A DNA stretch of 64,000 nucleotides from Olsenella sp. (GCA_022648325.1 JALCMG010000002.1:62001-126000); one strand, 5' to 3'; counted from the stretch's first letter, positions 25,972 through 35,201 are shown. Notes: a model not told the origin generated them from the letters alone. Numbers and translations are program-made.

Positions 25972-26558
25972 AAAAGCCCCCTCTCCCAGAGCAGCTGGCC
26001 GGACTCGCTGGCCACCTGCTCGAAGGTCCTGTTCCGAATGTCGATGGTGATGTCGGCCATCTGCTGGTAGAGCGGGCGACGGTGACGGAAGAGCGCCCGC
26101 GCGTGCGAGGCATCGCCCAGGTCCGGGCGCCTCTCGGGGCAGCGCATCTGGCGCAGGGAGTCAGACAGGTCCCCGTCGAGATAGACCACCACGCCCATGC
26201 GATGCATGAGCTCGCAGTTCTCGGGCCTCTCGACCACTCCCCCGCCACAGCTCACCAGCAAGGACTTTCGCGATGCGAGCCCCTCCAAGACCTTTGTCTC
26301 CTCGTCGCGAAAGCTCGCCTCGCCACGAGAGGCAAACACGTCGCGCACACTCATGCCAAGGGCACGCTCAACCAGCTGGTCGGTGTCAACGTAGGGCCGG
26401 CAGAAGAGCTTTCCCAGGTTACGCGCGAGGGTGGACTTGCCTGCGCCAAGAAACCCCACGAAGAAGATGTGGTCGCAACCTTCGTGGATGACGTAACCCT
26501 CGCCCAACTTGCTCTTCCCTGCTTCCGCGCACGTATCTGACGCACTTGATTCTATCAC
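25968..26558 (-). CDS. aroK: Shikimate kinase
   Basis: Phosphorylates shikimate in the route to chorismate. 196 residues with the P-loop GFLGAGKSTLARNLG, the substrate-binding DTDQLVE, the FRDEE patch, and SCGGGVVERPEN. The ATG overlaps the yqeG stop by 4 bp (ATGA). A leading segment of about 28 residues precedes the conserved core, so a later start is possible, but no better ribosome site is obvious. Confidence 0.9.
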   Translation of the reverse strand: MIESSASDTCAEAGKSKLGEGYVIHEGCDHIFFVGFLGAGKSTLARNLGKLFCRPYVDTDQLVERALGMSVRDVFASRGEASFRDEETKVLEGLASRKSLLVSCGGGVVERPENCELMHRMGVVVYLDGDLSDSLRQMRCPERRPDLGDASHARALFRHRRPLYQQMADITIDIRNRTFEQVASESGQLLWERGLL

Positions 26559-27109
26559 CCGTCACTGCGGCCAGACGTACCGGGAGCCTCGCCCTCAAAC
26601 TCGACACCGCGCAAGACAAGCGACTCTCCCAGGCGGAAGATCTGCGTGTACCAGAGGTCGCGGCGAGACTGTGGCCGCACAAGGATGGTGCGCACGCCAG
26701 CAAGGTTACCGGCAAGGATGTCAGTGAAGATCTGGTCGCCCACGATGACCGTCTGCTCTGGCCCCACGCCCATGCGTGCCATGGCAACCCATGCCGAGAA
26801 GGGCGCCGGCTTCATTGCGTGGTCGACTACGGGACACCCCAGCTCACACGCGGATGCAGCCACCTCGCCCGAGTGGAAGTTGTTGGAGAGCAGGCATGTG
26901 GCGATGTCTGCCTCGCGCAGGCGCTCGAGCCATGCCCTAACGGCAGGCGGTGCCACGTGGGTGTCCCTGGGGACGCAGGTGTTGTCGCGGTCGAGAAGGA
27001 CCAGCCGTACGCCTGATGAAGCCAACGAATCAACGTCGATGAGGTCTACAGACGCCACGTAGCGCGTGGCACGGAAAAGGACATGCGTCCCTGTCTCCAC
27101 TGCACTCAC
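26555..27109 (-). CDS. YqeG-family HAD-IIIA phosphatase
   Basis: 184 residues of the YqeG/HAD-IIIA family. Motif I is LLDRDNTCVPRD, motif II CLLSNN, motif III KPAPF, and motif IV GDQIFTDILAGN. Relatives act on phosphatidylglycerophosphate or similar substrates; the substrate here is not proven. It overlaps both mltG and aroK by 4 bp (ATGA), so the set is likely one transcript. Confidence 0.87.
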   Translation of the reverse strand: MSAVETGTHVLFRATRYVASVDLIDVDSLASSGVRLVLLDRDNTCVPRDTHVAPPAVRAWLERLREADIATCLLSNNFHSGEVAASACELGCPVVDHAMKPAPFSAWVAMARMGVGPEQTVIVGDQIFTDILAGNLAGVRTILVRPQSRRDLWYTQIFRLGESLVLRGVEFEGEAPGTSGRSDG

Positions 27110-28452
27110 GCCCCCGAGTTCTGGGCAATGACCTGCTGGTGCTGCTCGTACGTCTCGGAGAAGGCGTGAACCGAGCTCGTGATGAAGAAGTAGTAGTAAT
27201 TGGTGTCCTGGGGGTTTGCCGCCGCCGTGAGCGAGGCAAGGCCCGGGTTGCAGATTGGCGTGGGCGTAAGGCCCTTGTTGGTATAGGTGTTATATGGGTC
27301 GTCCTGCGTGAGGTCGTCTGCGGTGACCTCACGGCCAAGCGTGTAGGCAAGCGTCGCGTCGCTCTGGAGCGCCATGTCGGCCGCAAGGCGGTTGTAGAAG
27401 ACCGACGAGATGAGCGGGCGGTCGTCGTCGGTGAGCGCTTCCTTCTCGATGATGGAGGCTATAGTAAGCACGTCGTAGTTCGAGAATGACCTGCTATAGC
27501 GCGTCTCCAGCGCCTGACGGGCGCTATCGAGGTCGAGCGTGGCAGCCTCAGTCTGGTACTGGGTAAGCATCGCCCGTATGACCGAGTCTGCGGTCACGGT
27601 CTGGCCACCAAAGTCGTAGGTCTTGGGGAAGAGGAAGCCCTCCAGAGAGTCGTTTGCGGCTTCGGAGAGAAACGGATAGTCGCCCACATAGTTCGAGGCC
27701 TTTGCCTGGGCCATGAAATCGCTTGAGGAGATGCCAAACTTCTCCTCGACAAGCGAGGCAATCTGGGCCATCGTGTAGCCCTCGGGAACCTGCAGCGTCG
27801 AAGCGGTGGAGTTGGGGCCTGCCACGAGCTGGTTAATGACGTTTGTGACAGAAGAGCCCGTGAGCAGAGAGTACGTCCCGCTCTTGAGCTTCTGCTCGAC
27901 GTTTTGCTTCTGGACCTCCTGGAGGAAGGAGGAGGTGTCGGAGATGACCCCGGCGCCCTGAAGAATCGACGCGATGCTTGAGGTGGTCGAGCCGTCGGGG
28001 ATTGTGACCTCAACCTCCTGGCCCGCCGCCACCTGCGCGTTATTGGGGTCGGAGCCCTTGGTGAGCCGCGGGAGCACTAGGGTGAAGAAGAGTGCAACAA
28101 AGGCAGCCACACCGGCGAAAATGGCCACGACAACAGCGACACCCTTGGAGCCCGTACCACGACCATTTCCTCCGCGCTTTCGCCTGCCGCCCTGGGAGTC
28201 AGCGCGCCTGGTGGCGTCAGCCGTACGAGCAGAGACATGGCTCGTCGTGCCCCCTATGGAGCCAGTAGAGCCTGGTGTTGGCACACTTAAACGTCCCGCC
28301 GCAACAGGGTGACCGGCGGGCCGAGGCTTTGCCGGCGCTGCTGTGGCCGGCCTGCGTGATGTGGCCTTTGTTCTCTGCTGCGCTTCCTCCGGCGTGCGGA
28401 AGTGGGTCGCGCGGCGCTTGGGCATCTCGTTGTTCTGGTTGTTCATGGGCAT
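27106..28452 (-). CDS. mltG: MltG-like endolytic murein transglycosylase
   Basis: Membrane-anchored glycan-strand terminase (YceG/MltG). 448 residues: a long basic, Pro/Arg-rich cytoplasmic part (about 1-100), one membrane segment (about 104-125, VAVVVAIFAGVAAFVALFF), a LysM-like stretch and the YceG domain. The catalytic Glu is expected in IASIIEKEA; the conserved YNTYTNKGLTPTPICNPG follows. The ATG at 28452 has GAGAGG. It lies 12 bp after ruvX. Confidence 0.9.
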   Translation of the reverse strand: MPMNNQNNEMPKRRATHFRTPEEAQQRTKATSRRPATAAPAKPRPAGHPVAAGRLSVPTPGSTGSIGGTTSHVSARTADATRRADSQGGRRKRGGNGRGTGSKGVAVVVAIFAGVAAFVALFFTLVLPRLTKGSDPNNAQVAAGQEVEVTIPDGSTTSSIASILQGAGVISDTSSFLQEVQKQNVEQKLKSGTYSLLTGSSVTNVINQLVAGPNSTASTLQVPEGYTMAQIASLVEEKFGISSSDFMAQAKASNYVGDYPFLSEAANDSLEGFLFPKTYDFGGQTVTADSVIRAMLTQYQTEAATLDLDSARQALETRYSRSFSNYDVLTIASIIEKEALTDDDRPLISSVFYNRLAADMALQSDATLAYTLGREVTADDLTQDDPYNTYTNKGLTPTPICNPGLASLTAAANPQDTNYYYFFITSSVHAFSETYEQHQQVIAQNSGA

Positions 28453-28464
28453 ATCGTTAGCCTC

Positions 28465-28890
28465 TCAGACCGTGGGTCCCGCCTGCCGTGCGTCAAGCCA
28501 GGCCTGCAGGAAGAGCGACGCAGAAATCATATCTACCTTGCCGCGCATGGACTTCTCGGATAGCCCCTGCTCGCGCAGGATGCGCTTGGCCTCGGCAGAG
28601 GAGAGCCTCTCGTCCTCAAACTCGAGGGGGAGGCCCGCCTGCGCGGCGATGTCCTCGGCAACCGCGCGAACCCGCTCGGCCTGCGGCCCCTCCTCCCCCG
28701 CCATCGTGAGCGGACGACCGCACACAAGAACGTCGGGATCCCAATCCTCGAGCACACGACGGAAGCTTCGCGCCATCGAGGAAACCTCGGGTGCCGGGAG
28801 CACGCACACCGGCGTGGCGACGCGGCCCTGCGGGTCGCTCACCGCCACGCCGACGCGGGTCTCCCCAATGTCGAGCGCAAGGGCTCGCAC
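28465..28890 (-). CDS. ruvX: RuvX/YqgF-type Holliday-junction resolvase-like protein
   Basis: 141 residues of the RNase-H-fold RuvX family, implicated in 16S pre-rRNA 5'-end processing and resembling Holliday-junction resolvases. The start is ALDIGETRVGVAVSD (first catalytic Asp); PLTMAGEEGPQA and EDERLSSAEAKR carry later acidic residues. The GTG begins directly after the alaS TAG stop with no gap. The set alaS-ruvX-mltG is common in Gram-positive genomes. Confidence 0.92.
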   Translation of the reverse strand: MRALALDIGETRVGVAVSDPQGRVATPVCVLPAPEVSSMARSFRRVLEDWDPDVLVCGRPLTMAGEEGPQAERVRAVAEDIAAQAGLPLEFEDERLSSAEAKRILREQGLSEKSMRGKVDMISASLFLQAWLDARQAGPTV

Positions 28891-31530
28891 CTATGCCCCC
28901 AGGGCTGCCTTGGCGGCGTCGAGCGCAGCGGCAATGCCCGAGGCGTCTGGGCCGCCGGCCTGCGCCATGTTGGGCCTACCGCCGCCACGGCCGCCCACGA
29001 AGCCGGCGATCTGCTTGATGATGTCACCAGCGGAGAAGCCTGCGGAGACTGCGGTCTCGGTGCCGGCGGCAAGCAGCGCCACCTTGCCATCGGGCGTGGT
29101 GGACGCCACGACGCAGGCGACGGGCTCGCCCTTGGCGCCGTCACGGACGGAGTCCCAGACGGAGCGCAGGTCCTTGCCAGAGACGCCATCGAGCTTGGTG
29201 AAGACGCAGCGATAGGTGCCGAGATCCTTAGCGTTGCGCAGGGCCGCCGCCACGACGTCGCCCGAGGCAGAACCCTTGGCCACGCCGATGTTGTGCTTGG
29301 CCTCGCGCAGCTCGTCGCGCATCTGGGAGACGCGCTCGGGGAGGTCGGCGGGACGGCACTTGAGCGTGGCCGCAGCCTCGTCCATGAGCGCCAGGCGCTC
29401 GTCCACGTACTCGATGGCACCCATCGAGGTCACGGCCTCGATGCGGCGGGCGTTAGAGCCCACGGAGCTCTCGGAGACGATCTTGAACAGGCCAAGGTCT
29501 GCGGTGTTGCGGGCGTGGGTGCCGCCGCAGAGCTCACGCGAGAAGGGCTTCTCGGAGTTGCCCGTAGAGACCACGCGCACGCGCTCGCCGTACTTCTCGC
29601 CAAAGAGTGCCACGGCACCCGAGGCCTTGGCCTCGTCGATGCCCATGACCTCGGTCACGATGGGCTCGGCGGCAAAGATCTCGGCGTTGACCATGCCCTC
29701 GACACGCTCGAGCTCGTCTTTGGCCATGGCCTCGAAGTGGGTGAAGTCAAAGCGCAGGCGGTCGGGGGCCACAAGCGAGCCGGCCTGGCTCACGTGGTCG
29801 CCGAGGACCTTCTTGAGAGCGGCGTCCAGCAGGTGCGTCGCCGTGTGGTTGCGGCGGATAAGCTCGCGTCGGCCGTGGTCGACCACAGCGGTCACCTCAT
29901 CGCCCACCGAGACGGCACCGTCGGTGACCTCGGCCACGTGGCCCACGAGGCCACCCTCGTGGTGCAGCGTGTTGGTGACGCGAGCGGGGCCCACGATGCC
30001 GGTGTCGCCCACCTGGCCGCCCATCTCGCCGTAGAACGGCGTACGGTCGAGCACGATCTCAACCTGGTCGCCGGTCTTGGCCTCGCGGACGGACTCGCCG
30101 TCGCGCACGATGGCAACGACCTCGCAGCCGGTGAGCTCGTCGTGGTCGTAGCCGTCGAACTCGGTCGCGGGAAGGCCGTCGGAGAGGGCAACCCAGACGT
30201 TGTTGGCCTTGCCCCAGGCGTCGCGGTTGGCCGTGGCGCGAGCGCGCTCGCGTTGGGCCTCCATGGCCGCGTCGAAGGCGTCCATGTCAACCGAGTGACC
30301 AGCGGCGCCGGCAATCTCGCGGGTGAGGTCGATGGGGAAGCCGTAGGTGTCGTGCAGAGTGAAGGCAACGTCGCCCGAGAGGGGCTCGCCCTCGCCAAGG
30401 CGCGAAAGCTCTGCCTTGAGCTGATCCTCGCCGTTGTCGAGGGTCGCGCCAAAGCGCTCCTCTTCGGCGTTGATGATGCCGTCGATCAGGGCCTGCTGCT
30501 CGACGAGCTCGGGGTAGGTGTCGCCAAGAAGGCGCGTGACCTCGTGGGCGTAGGTGGTGAGGAACTGCCCCTTGATGCCCATGAGACGGCCGTGGTAGAC
30601 GGCACGGCGGAGAAGGCGGCGAAGCACGTAGCCGCGGCCCTCGTTGGAGGGCAGGATGCCGTCGCCAATCATGAACGTGACGGCGCGCGAGTGGTCGGCG
30701 ACAATGCGCAGGCTCTTGTCGGTTGCAGCAGAGACGTGGTAGCGAACGCCCGCAAGGCCCTCGCCCACGCCGATGAGGGTGCGAAGGATGTCGCCCTCGT
30801 AGTTGGAGCCCCCGTGCTGCATGATGGCCGCAATGCGCTCGAGGCCCATACCGGTGTCGATGTTGCGGTGGGGCAGCTCGGGCATCGAGCCGTCCTCCTG
30901 GCGGTCGTACTGCGTGAAGACGAGGTTCCAGAACTCGAGGTAGCGGTCGCCGTCGTCGCCGGGCTTCTCGCCCTCGAACTCGGGACCCTGGTCAAAGTAG
31001 ATCTCGGAGCAGGGACCACAGGGGCCGGTGGGGCCGGCGGCCCAGAAGTTGTCCTCCTCGCCCAGGCGCGAGATGTGGTCGTAGGGGACGCCCTGCTTGT
31101 GCCAGAGCTCGATGGCCTCCTCGTCGTCCTTGAAGACGGTCATGTAGAGGCAGTCCTTGGGGAGGCCCAGGTGCTCGGGCGAGGTGATGAACTCGTAGGC
31201 CCACTCGATGGCGTTGGCCTTGGTGTAGCCGCCAAACGAGAAGTTGCCCAGCATCTCGAAGAACGAGAGGTGACGCGCGTCTCCGATGTTGTCGATGTCG
31301 TTGGTGCGCAGGCACTTCTGGCAGGAGCAGGCACCAATCTCCTTCATGGTCTTGGTGCCCTGGTAGTACTCCTTGAACTGGTTCATGCCGGCGTTGGCAA
31401 GAAGCAGCGAAGGGTCATCCGGCACGAGAGAGGAGGACGGGTAGAGCTTGCAGCCCTTGCCCTCGAAGAACTTGAGGAAGTCCTCACGGATCTCTGCCGT
31501 GGTCATGGTCTTGTAGTCAGACGCGCTCAT
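28891..31530 (-). CDS. alaS: Alanyl-tRNA synthetase
   Basis: Charges tRNA-Ala. 879 residues, full length. The class-II core has NAGMNQFKEYY and the motif 2 region CLRTNDID; the editing domain has the HTATH zinc motif near two-thirds and CGGTHARNTAD; a DHHA1-type C-terminal domain ends GGGRPNMAQAGG. The ATG at 31530 has GAGGAGAAAC. It overlaps the end of the transporter gene by 14 bp. Confidence 0.97.
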   Translation of the reverse strand: MSASDYKTMTTAEIREDFLKFFEGKGCKLYPSSSLVPDDPSLLLANAGMNQFKEYYQGTKTMKEIGACSCQKCLRTNDIDNIGDARHLSFFEMLGNFSFGGYTKANAIEWAYEFITSPEHLGLPKDCLYMTVFKDDEEAIELWHKQGVPYDHISRLGEEDNFWAAGPTGPCGPCSEIYFDQGPEFEGEKPGDDGDRYLEFWNLVFTQYDRQEDGSMPELPHRNIDTGMGLERIAAIMQHGGSNYEGDILRTLIGVGEGLAGVRYHVSAATDKSLRIVADHSRAVTFMIGDGILPSNEGRGYVLRRLLRRAVYHGRLMGIKGQFLTTYAHEVTRLLGDTYPELVEQQALIDGIINAEEERFGATLDNGEDQLKAELSRLGEGEPLSGDVAFTLHDTYGFPIDLTREIAGAAGHSVDMDAFDAAMEAQRERARATANRDAWGKANNVWVALSDGLPATEFDGYDHDELTGCEVVAIVRDGESVREAKTGDQVEIVLDRTPFYGEMGGQVGDTGIVGPARVTNTLHHEGGLVGHVAEVTDGAVSVGDEVTAVVDHGRRELIRRNHTATHLLDAALKKVLGDHVSQAGSLVAPDRLRFDFTHFEAMAKDELERVEGMVNAEIFAAEPIVTEVMGIDEAKASGAVALFGEKYGERVRVVSTGNSEKPFSRELCGGTHARNTADLGLFKIVSESSVGSNARRIEAVTSMGAIEYVDERLALMDEAAATLKCRPADLPERVSQMRDELREAKHNIGVAKGSASGDVVAAALRNAKDLGTYRCVFTKLDGVSGKDLRSVWDSVRDGAKGEPVACVVASTTPDGKVALLAAGTETAVSAGFSAGDIIKQIAGFVGGRGGGRPNMAQAGGPDASGIAAALDAAKAALGA

Positions 31531-32920
31531 GTTTCTCCTCGTCAGTGGACGGCGCCGCGGGCTTGGCCACGTGGCCGGGCGCGTCATCGTCCTGCCTATT
31601 GGTTGCAACATTCCTATTTTCCCTCATATCGGTCACGCACACAGCGTTTTCATGGTCATTACTTTCATTTTTTGCTGCTTTTCGCGCCCTTATCCACGAA
31701 GACGAGGTCACGAGGCGCGTGCTCTCGAAGAACTTCTCGTCATCCAGGGCGTCAAAGACGGCCTCGACATTGCCCGCAGGGTCGCGGTGGGGCCTGCTCT
31801 GGAAGAGGGCGCCGTCCTCGGAGACCAGCTGGCGCTGGGTGCGGGTCTCGAAGTAGTAGACAAAGACGCCGCGGGTGGCCGCCGTGAGCGGGATCGCAAG
31901 AACCATGCCCACTATGCCGCCCAGGCAGTTGCCTATAACAATGCCCACAATCGAGAGGACGGGATGAATCTTGACCGCCGAACGCATGATGAGCGGCGAG
32001 ATGACGTTGTCGGTCACGTTTGCCGCAACGACCATCACCAGAAGCGCCCAGAGTGCGAGCCAGGGGCTCTCGAAGAGGGCTAGCAACGTCGCGAGGGCAG
32101 CCGAGACAAAGGGACCGATGACGGGGACAAAGTGCATGAAGAACGTGATGATGGCAACGAGGCCGGCGTAGGGGTGGCCGAGAAGCCCAAGCCCCACCCA
32201 CACGGAGACGCCGTTAATGATCGAGCAGATGAGCTGGCCGCGCATGTAGCCGCCCATGGAGCGGCTCATCACGGCGAGGAGCAGCGTCATGTCATCCTTG
32301 CGGGAGGGGCCGGCGATCACAGCGAGCTCGCGCACGATCACGGGATAGTCCTTGGCAAACCAGTACGCAAGGACTAGCGCGAGGAAGAAGTTCACGAGGT
32401 TGTCCACGGTGTTGAAGAGCCCCGATACGGCACCGTTCGAGAGCTGCCGCACCGTGTCGGAGGCCATGGAGCTGCCGGCGGACGAAAGGGTCTGGACTAC
32501 GGAGTTCACCATGCTCTGGAGCTGCTCGTTGTCAGAGCTACCGTAGCTTTCCCAGAAGTTGGAGAGGGCGTCCTGCACGCTCTTCACATAGCTTGGGACC
32601 TGTCGGAGCACCTCGACGGACTGCTGGACAAAGGTACCGCCGAGAACCACGACCACGGCGGCTAGGACCACCAAGACCACGAGAAGCGAGACAAGCGCGG
32701 CAAGGGCCCTGGGGACGTGCTGGTCCTCGAGCGCGTTGGTTATGGGGCTGCAGATGAAGCCGATGATGATGCCCATTAGCAGGAGCTCCACGGCATCGCC
32801 GACCTTAGAGAGACCGAGCACGCAGAGGACGAAGACCGCAATGGCGCCGACGATCGCCCATGCGACCACCAGCCTCCTTCGCCAGGCTGCGTACTTCTCG
32901 TCAGCGTTCCTGTTTCCCAC
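31517..32920 (-). CDS. AI-2E family (PF01594) transporter
   Basis: 467-residue membrane protein of the AI-2E/YhhT family, with about eight membrane segments. Typical features are IIIGFICSPITNAL in the second segment, the long loop with VLRQVPSYVKSVQDAL, and in the C-half LICSIINGVSVWVGLGLLG, FVPVIGPFVSA and NCLGGIVGMVLAIP. Members include exporters and ion or pH transporters; the substrate cannot be told from sequence, and the family name alone does not show AI-2 export. The GTG at 32920 has GGAGGGGAG. The last 60 residues are hydrophilic. Confidence 0.88.
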   Translation of the reverse strand: MGNRNADEKYAAWRRRLVVAWAIVGAIAVFVLCVLGLSKVGDAVELLLMGIIIGFICSPITNALEDQHVPRALAALVSLLVVLVVLAAVVVVLGGTFVQQSVEVLRQVPSYVKSVQDALSNFWESYGSSDNEQLQSMVNSVVQTLSSAGSSMASDTVRQLSNGAVSGLFNTVDNLVNFFLALVLAYWFAKDYPVIVRELAVIAGPSRKDDMTLLLAVMSRSMGGYMRGQLICSIINGVSVWVGLGLLGHPYAGLVAIITFFMHFVPVIGPFVSAALATLLALFESPWLALWALLVMVVAANVTDNVISPLIMRSAVKIHPVLSIVGIVIGNCLGGIVGMVLAIPLTAATRGVFVYYFETRTQRQLVSEDGALFQSRPHRDPAGNVEAVFDALDDEKFFESTRLVTSSSWIRARKAAKNESNDHENAVCVTDMRENRNVATNRQDDDAPGHVAKPAAPSTDEEKHERV

Positions 32921-33039
32921 CGGCGGCTCCCCTCCTTGCCAGGCAACTCATTGTAGCAAGGTGTGACGAGATGGCCGCTGGCGGCAGAAGAGTCCAGTGA
33001 CGGCAAGCGGAAGGCCGGCGGTTCATTTGGTGCCAACAC

Positions 33040-33075
33040 AAAAGCGCGGCGCCGGGATTGCGTTCCCGACGCCGC
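33040..33075 (-). terminator. Terminator after the sigma-factor gene
   Basis: GCGGCGTCGGGA pairs with TCCCGGCGCCGC (one G-U) across a six-base loop, then GCTTTTG, starting 9 bases after the stop at 33084. It forms a good rho-independent structure. Confidence 0.75.
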
Positions 33076-33083
33076 TCGTGGCG

Positions 33084-33986
33084 CTACTTGCTCATAAGGC
33101 CCTCTGGGTCGATCTTGTCCTGCACCCGCCGGAGCGTGCGTCGCAGGAGGCGCGAGACCTGCACCTGCGAGATGCCCAGGCGCTCGGCAATCTCGACCTG
33201 CGTCATCCCCTCGAAGAAGCGCATGCGGATGACGTCCTTCTCGCGCGGCGAGAAGTCCCTGATGACGTCCTCGAGGACGATGCGATCGTCCGACGCCGCG
33301 AGGTTCTCGTCCTCCGTGGCGTAGTGGTCGATGACCGAAGGGGCGTCGTCATCGTCCGAGGAGCCGCCACCCTCGAGAGGCACGGAGCTGTAGGCGCTCG
33401 AGGACTCCATGGCCTCCAGGACGTCGTCCACGCTCGCACCCACGCGCTTGGCGATCTCCTCGACGGAGGGGCTGCGCGAGAGCTCGTTGGTAAGCTCGTC
33501 GTTTGCCTGGTTGACCTTGGCGGAGAGCTCCTGGAGCCGGCGCGGCACACGAACCGACCAGCCCTTGTCGCGGAAGTGGCGCTTTATCTCGCCCAGGATG
33601 GTGGGCGTGGCGTAGGTGGTGAACTCGAGGCCGCGCGAGGGGTCAAAGCGGTCGATTGCCTTGATGAGGCCGATGGTCCCCACCTGGATGAGGTCGTCGA
33701 GGGGTTCTCCTCTGTTCTTGAACTTTGACGCGAGGAAGCGGACGAGGTTGAGGTGGCTCACGATGAGTTGGTCGCGGACCTCCGGGTCTCCCGTTGCCTT
33801 GTACTGGCGGAAGAGTTCGCGCGTGCGGTCCTTGTCCCAGGCGGCCTTGCCCTTAGGCGTGCGGTGGAGCGAGCGGTGGCGGGCCCTCTCGGCGCGGGCC
33901 TCCGACGCCTCGCGCGCGGCGCGCTCCTCCTCGGTCTCGCAGGCCTGCGTGGTGTCCTGCGTGTCTGCGGCGCTAGCGCTAGGCAT
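33084..33986 (-). CDS. SigF/SigB-type RNA polymerase sigma factor
   Basis: About 300 residues of the sigma-70 group 3 (SigB/SigF/SigG) type. An Ala/Glu-rich N-terminus of about 50 residues is followed by region 2 (LVRFLASKFKNRGEPLDDLI, VGTIGLIKAIDRFDPSRG, FTTYATPTILGEIKRHFRD), region 3 (SVEEIAKRVGASVDDVLEAM) and region 4 (REKDVIRMRFFEGMTQVEIA, ERLGISQVQVSRLL). The ATG overlaps the anti-sigma stop by 8 bp. Such factors serve general stress or, in spore formers, development; no sporulation genes are seen here. A strong terminator follows. Confidence 0.9.
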   Translation of the reverse strand: MPSASAADTQDTTQACETEEERAAREASEARAERARHRSLHRTPKGKAAWDKDRTRELFRQYKATGDPEVRDQLIVSHLNLVRFLASKFKNRGEPLDDLIQVGTIGLIKAIDRFDPSRGLEFTTYATPTILGEIKRHFRDKGWSVRVPRRLQELSAKVNQANDELTNELSRSPSVEEIAKRVGASVDDVLEAMESSSAYSSVPLEGGGSSDDDDAPSVIDHYATEDENLAASDDRIVLEDVIRDFSPREKDVIRMRFFEGMTQVEIAERLGISQVQVSRLLRRTLRRVQDKIDPEGLMSK

Positions 33987-34371
33987 GCTGCACGCCCATT
34001 CTCTTGGAGAGGTGCAGCGTGTGGCCGTCCTCCGAGATGTTGAAGTCGTCGCATACGGCACCGAGAAGCACCTCGACCAGGTCGATGGGCTGGGGCTCGC
34101 CGGTGGGGTCGGTGGCCTCGTCGGGGTCCTCGTCGCCGAGCGAGAAGTCGGCGGTCATGCCGTCTGGCTCGAGGCCAAAGACGATGTCGCAGGTGGCAGG
34201 CTTGGTTGCGCAGGCGTAGACGAAGCCCTCCTCGGCCGCCATGCGAACGTCCTCGACGTCGTCGACGCTCATGTCGCAGCAGACGGCGAGGTTGGAGGCG
34301 GTCATGCGAACCGCCCGGGCAAAGCGCGCCTCAGCGGGAACGCTGAGCTTAACGATACTGGTGCTAGGCAT
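33979..34371 (-). CDS. RsbW/SpoIIAB-like anti-sigma factor, divergent
   Basis: 130 residues aligned in outline with RsbW: SVPAEARFARAVRMTASNLA, CDMSVDDVEDVRMAAEEGFV, then a short C-terminal part ending LHLSKRM. By position it should bind and inhibit the downstream sigma factor. Oddly, the N-box reads EEGFVYACATK where kinases of this type have the Mg-binding Asn (for example EACTNAVQHA), and neither the DxGxG box nor the GGLGL lid is evident, so ATP binding is doubtful. It overlaps both neighbours by 8 bp. The ATG at 34371 has CGAGGAGAA. No RsbV-like antagonist is encoded next to it. Confidence 0.72.
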   Translation of the reverse strand: MPSTSIVKLSVPAEARFARAVRMTASNLAVCCDMSVDDVEDVRMAAEEGFVYACATKPATCDIVFGLEPDGMTADFSLGDEDPDEATDPTGEPQPIDLVEVLLGAVCDDFNISEDGHTLHLSKRMGVQHA

Positions 34372-35014
34372 TGTTCTCCTCGCCATCTGCCGCGGCCTGC
34401 TCTGCGGTGACGGGCGCGGCATGCTTGGGCTTGTGGGATTGCTTATCGGGGGCGGTCGCGGGGTCTGCGGCGGGCTCGGGCTTCTCGGCCTCCGTGGGCG
34501 TCTCGGCCTCGACCGGCGCGTAGGTCACGTACGCGGTGGCGTGCTGCTGAGCAGGTGCGGGGCTCTCCTCAGCGTTCTCCTTGCCCGCAGCGTCCTCGAG
34601 ACGAGCCTGCGGGACGTCGCCCTTGCCAACGAGCTTCGAGACTGCGCCGGCAACGGCACCGGCAGCACCCGCGACGCCCTTGCTCACCGTATCGGTCACT
34701 GCCGAAGCGGTACCCGTGACCGTGGAGACGTCGCCCAGGATGTTGTTCAGGCTGTCAAGGCTCTGGGTGGCACCGTCGATAGTTGCCTCGGCCTTCACGA
34801 GGAGCGGATTGACCTGCTTCATGGCGGGGTCGAGGTCGTCTACCATGCCGTCCACCTTGGCGATAATGGGCTGCACCTGCGCGATAGTCTCGTTTGCCGA
34901 GGTAGTAACCTCGTCGACAGAGGCGCGCGCCTTGCGGATGGTAAGCGCGAGCTCGACCACGGCCCAGATTGCCACGGCGACAAGAACGACGAGGGCGATG
35001 TCCAGAGGACTCAT
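34364..35014 (-). CDS. DUF948-family membrane protein of the sigma cassette
   Basis: 216 residues: one N-terminal membrane segment (about 4-25, LDIALVVLVAVAIWAVVELA), a helical, coiled-coil-like part (ASVDEVTTSANETIAQVQPI through about residue 105), then a Gly/Ala patch (GVAGAAGAVAGAVSKLVGKG) and a low-complexity tail. DUF948 proteins are often found near stress genes, but their role is unknown. The ATG at 35014 has AGGAGAAGGG. It overlaps the anti-sigma start by 8 bp and is the first gene of the set. Confidence 0.8.
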   Translation of the reverse strand: MSPLDIALVVLVAVAIWAVVELALTIRKARASVDEVTTSANETIAQVQPIIAKVDGMVDDLDPAMKQVNPLLVKAEATIDGATQSLDSLNNILGDVSTVTGTASAVTDTVSKGVAGAAGAVAGAVSKLVGKGDVPQARLEDAAGKENAEESPAPAQQHATAYVTYAPVEAETPTEAEKPEPAADPATAPDKQSHKPKHAAPVTAEQAAADGEENNA

Positions 35015-35201
35015 CTTGTGTCCCTTCTCCTGCGACGCTCCCCCGGGAACTATCCAAGGGCGCGACGCACCACGCGTACGCCGACATTCTACCCGTTTGG
35101 GTGAACTTGGTCGCATGCCAGGCACCTGTTGGGCATCCAGGAGCGCAGCAGGCGGAGATAATGTCGGCGAGATTGAGCATCGTTATGGAGTGGGTAGCCG
35201 A

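Noticed and set aside
31531-31610. T-box or other leader upstream of alaS
   Set aside because: alaS starts inside the end of the transporter gene, leaving no room for a leader at that place; none of the T-box landmarks is seen.
29293-31887. Long plus-strand open frame opposite alaS
   Set aside because: Antisense shadow of alaS; the opposite strand encodes a complete synthetase with all motifs.
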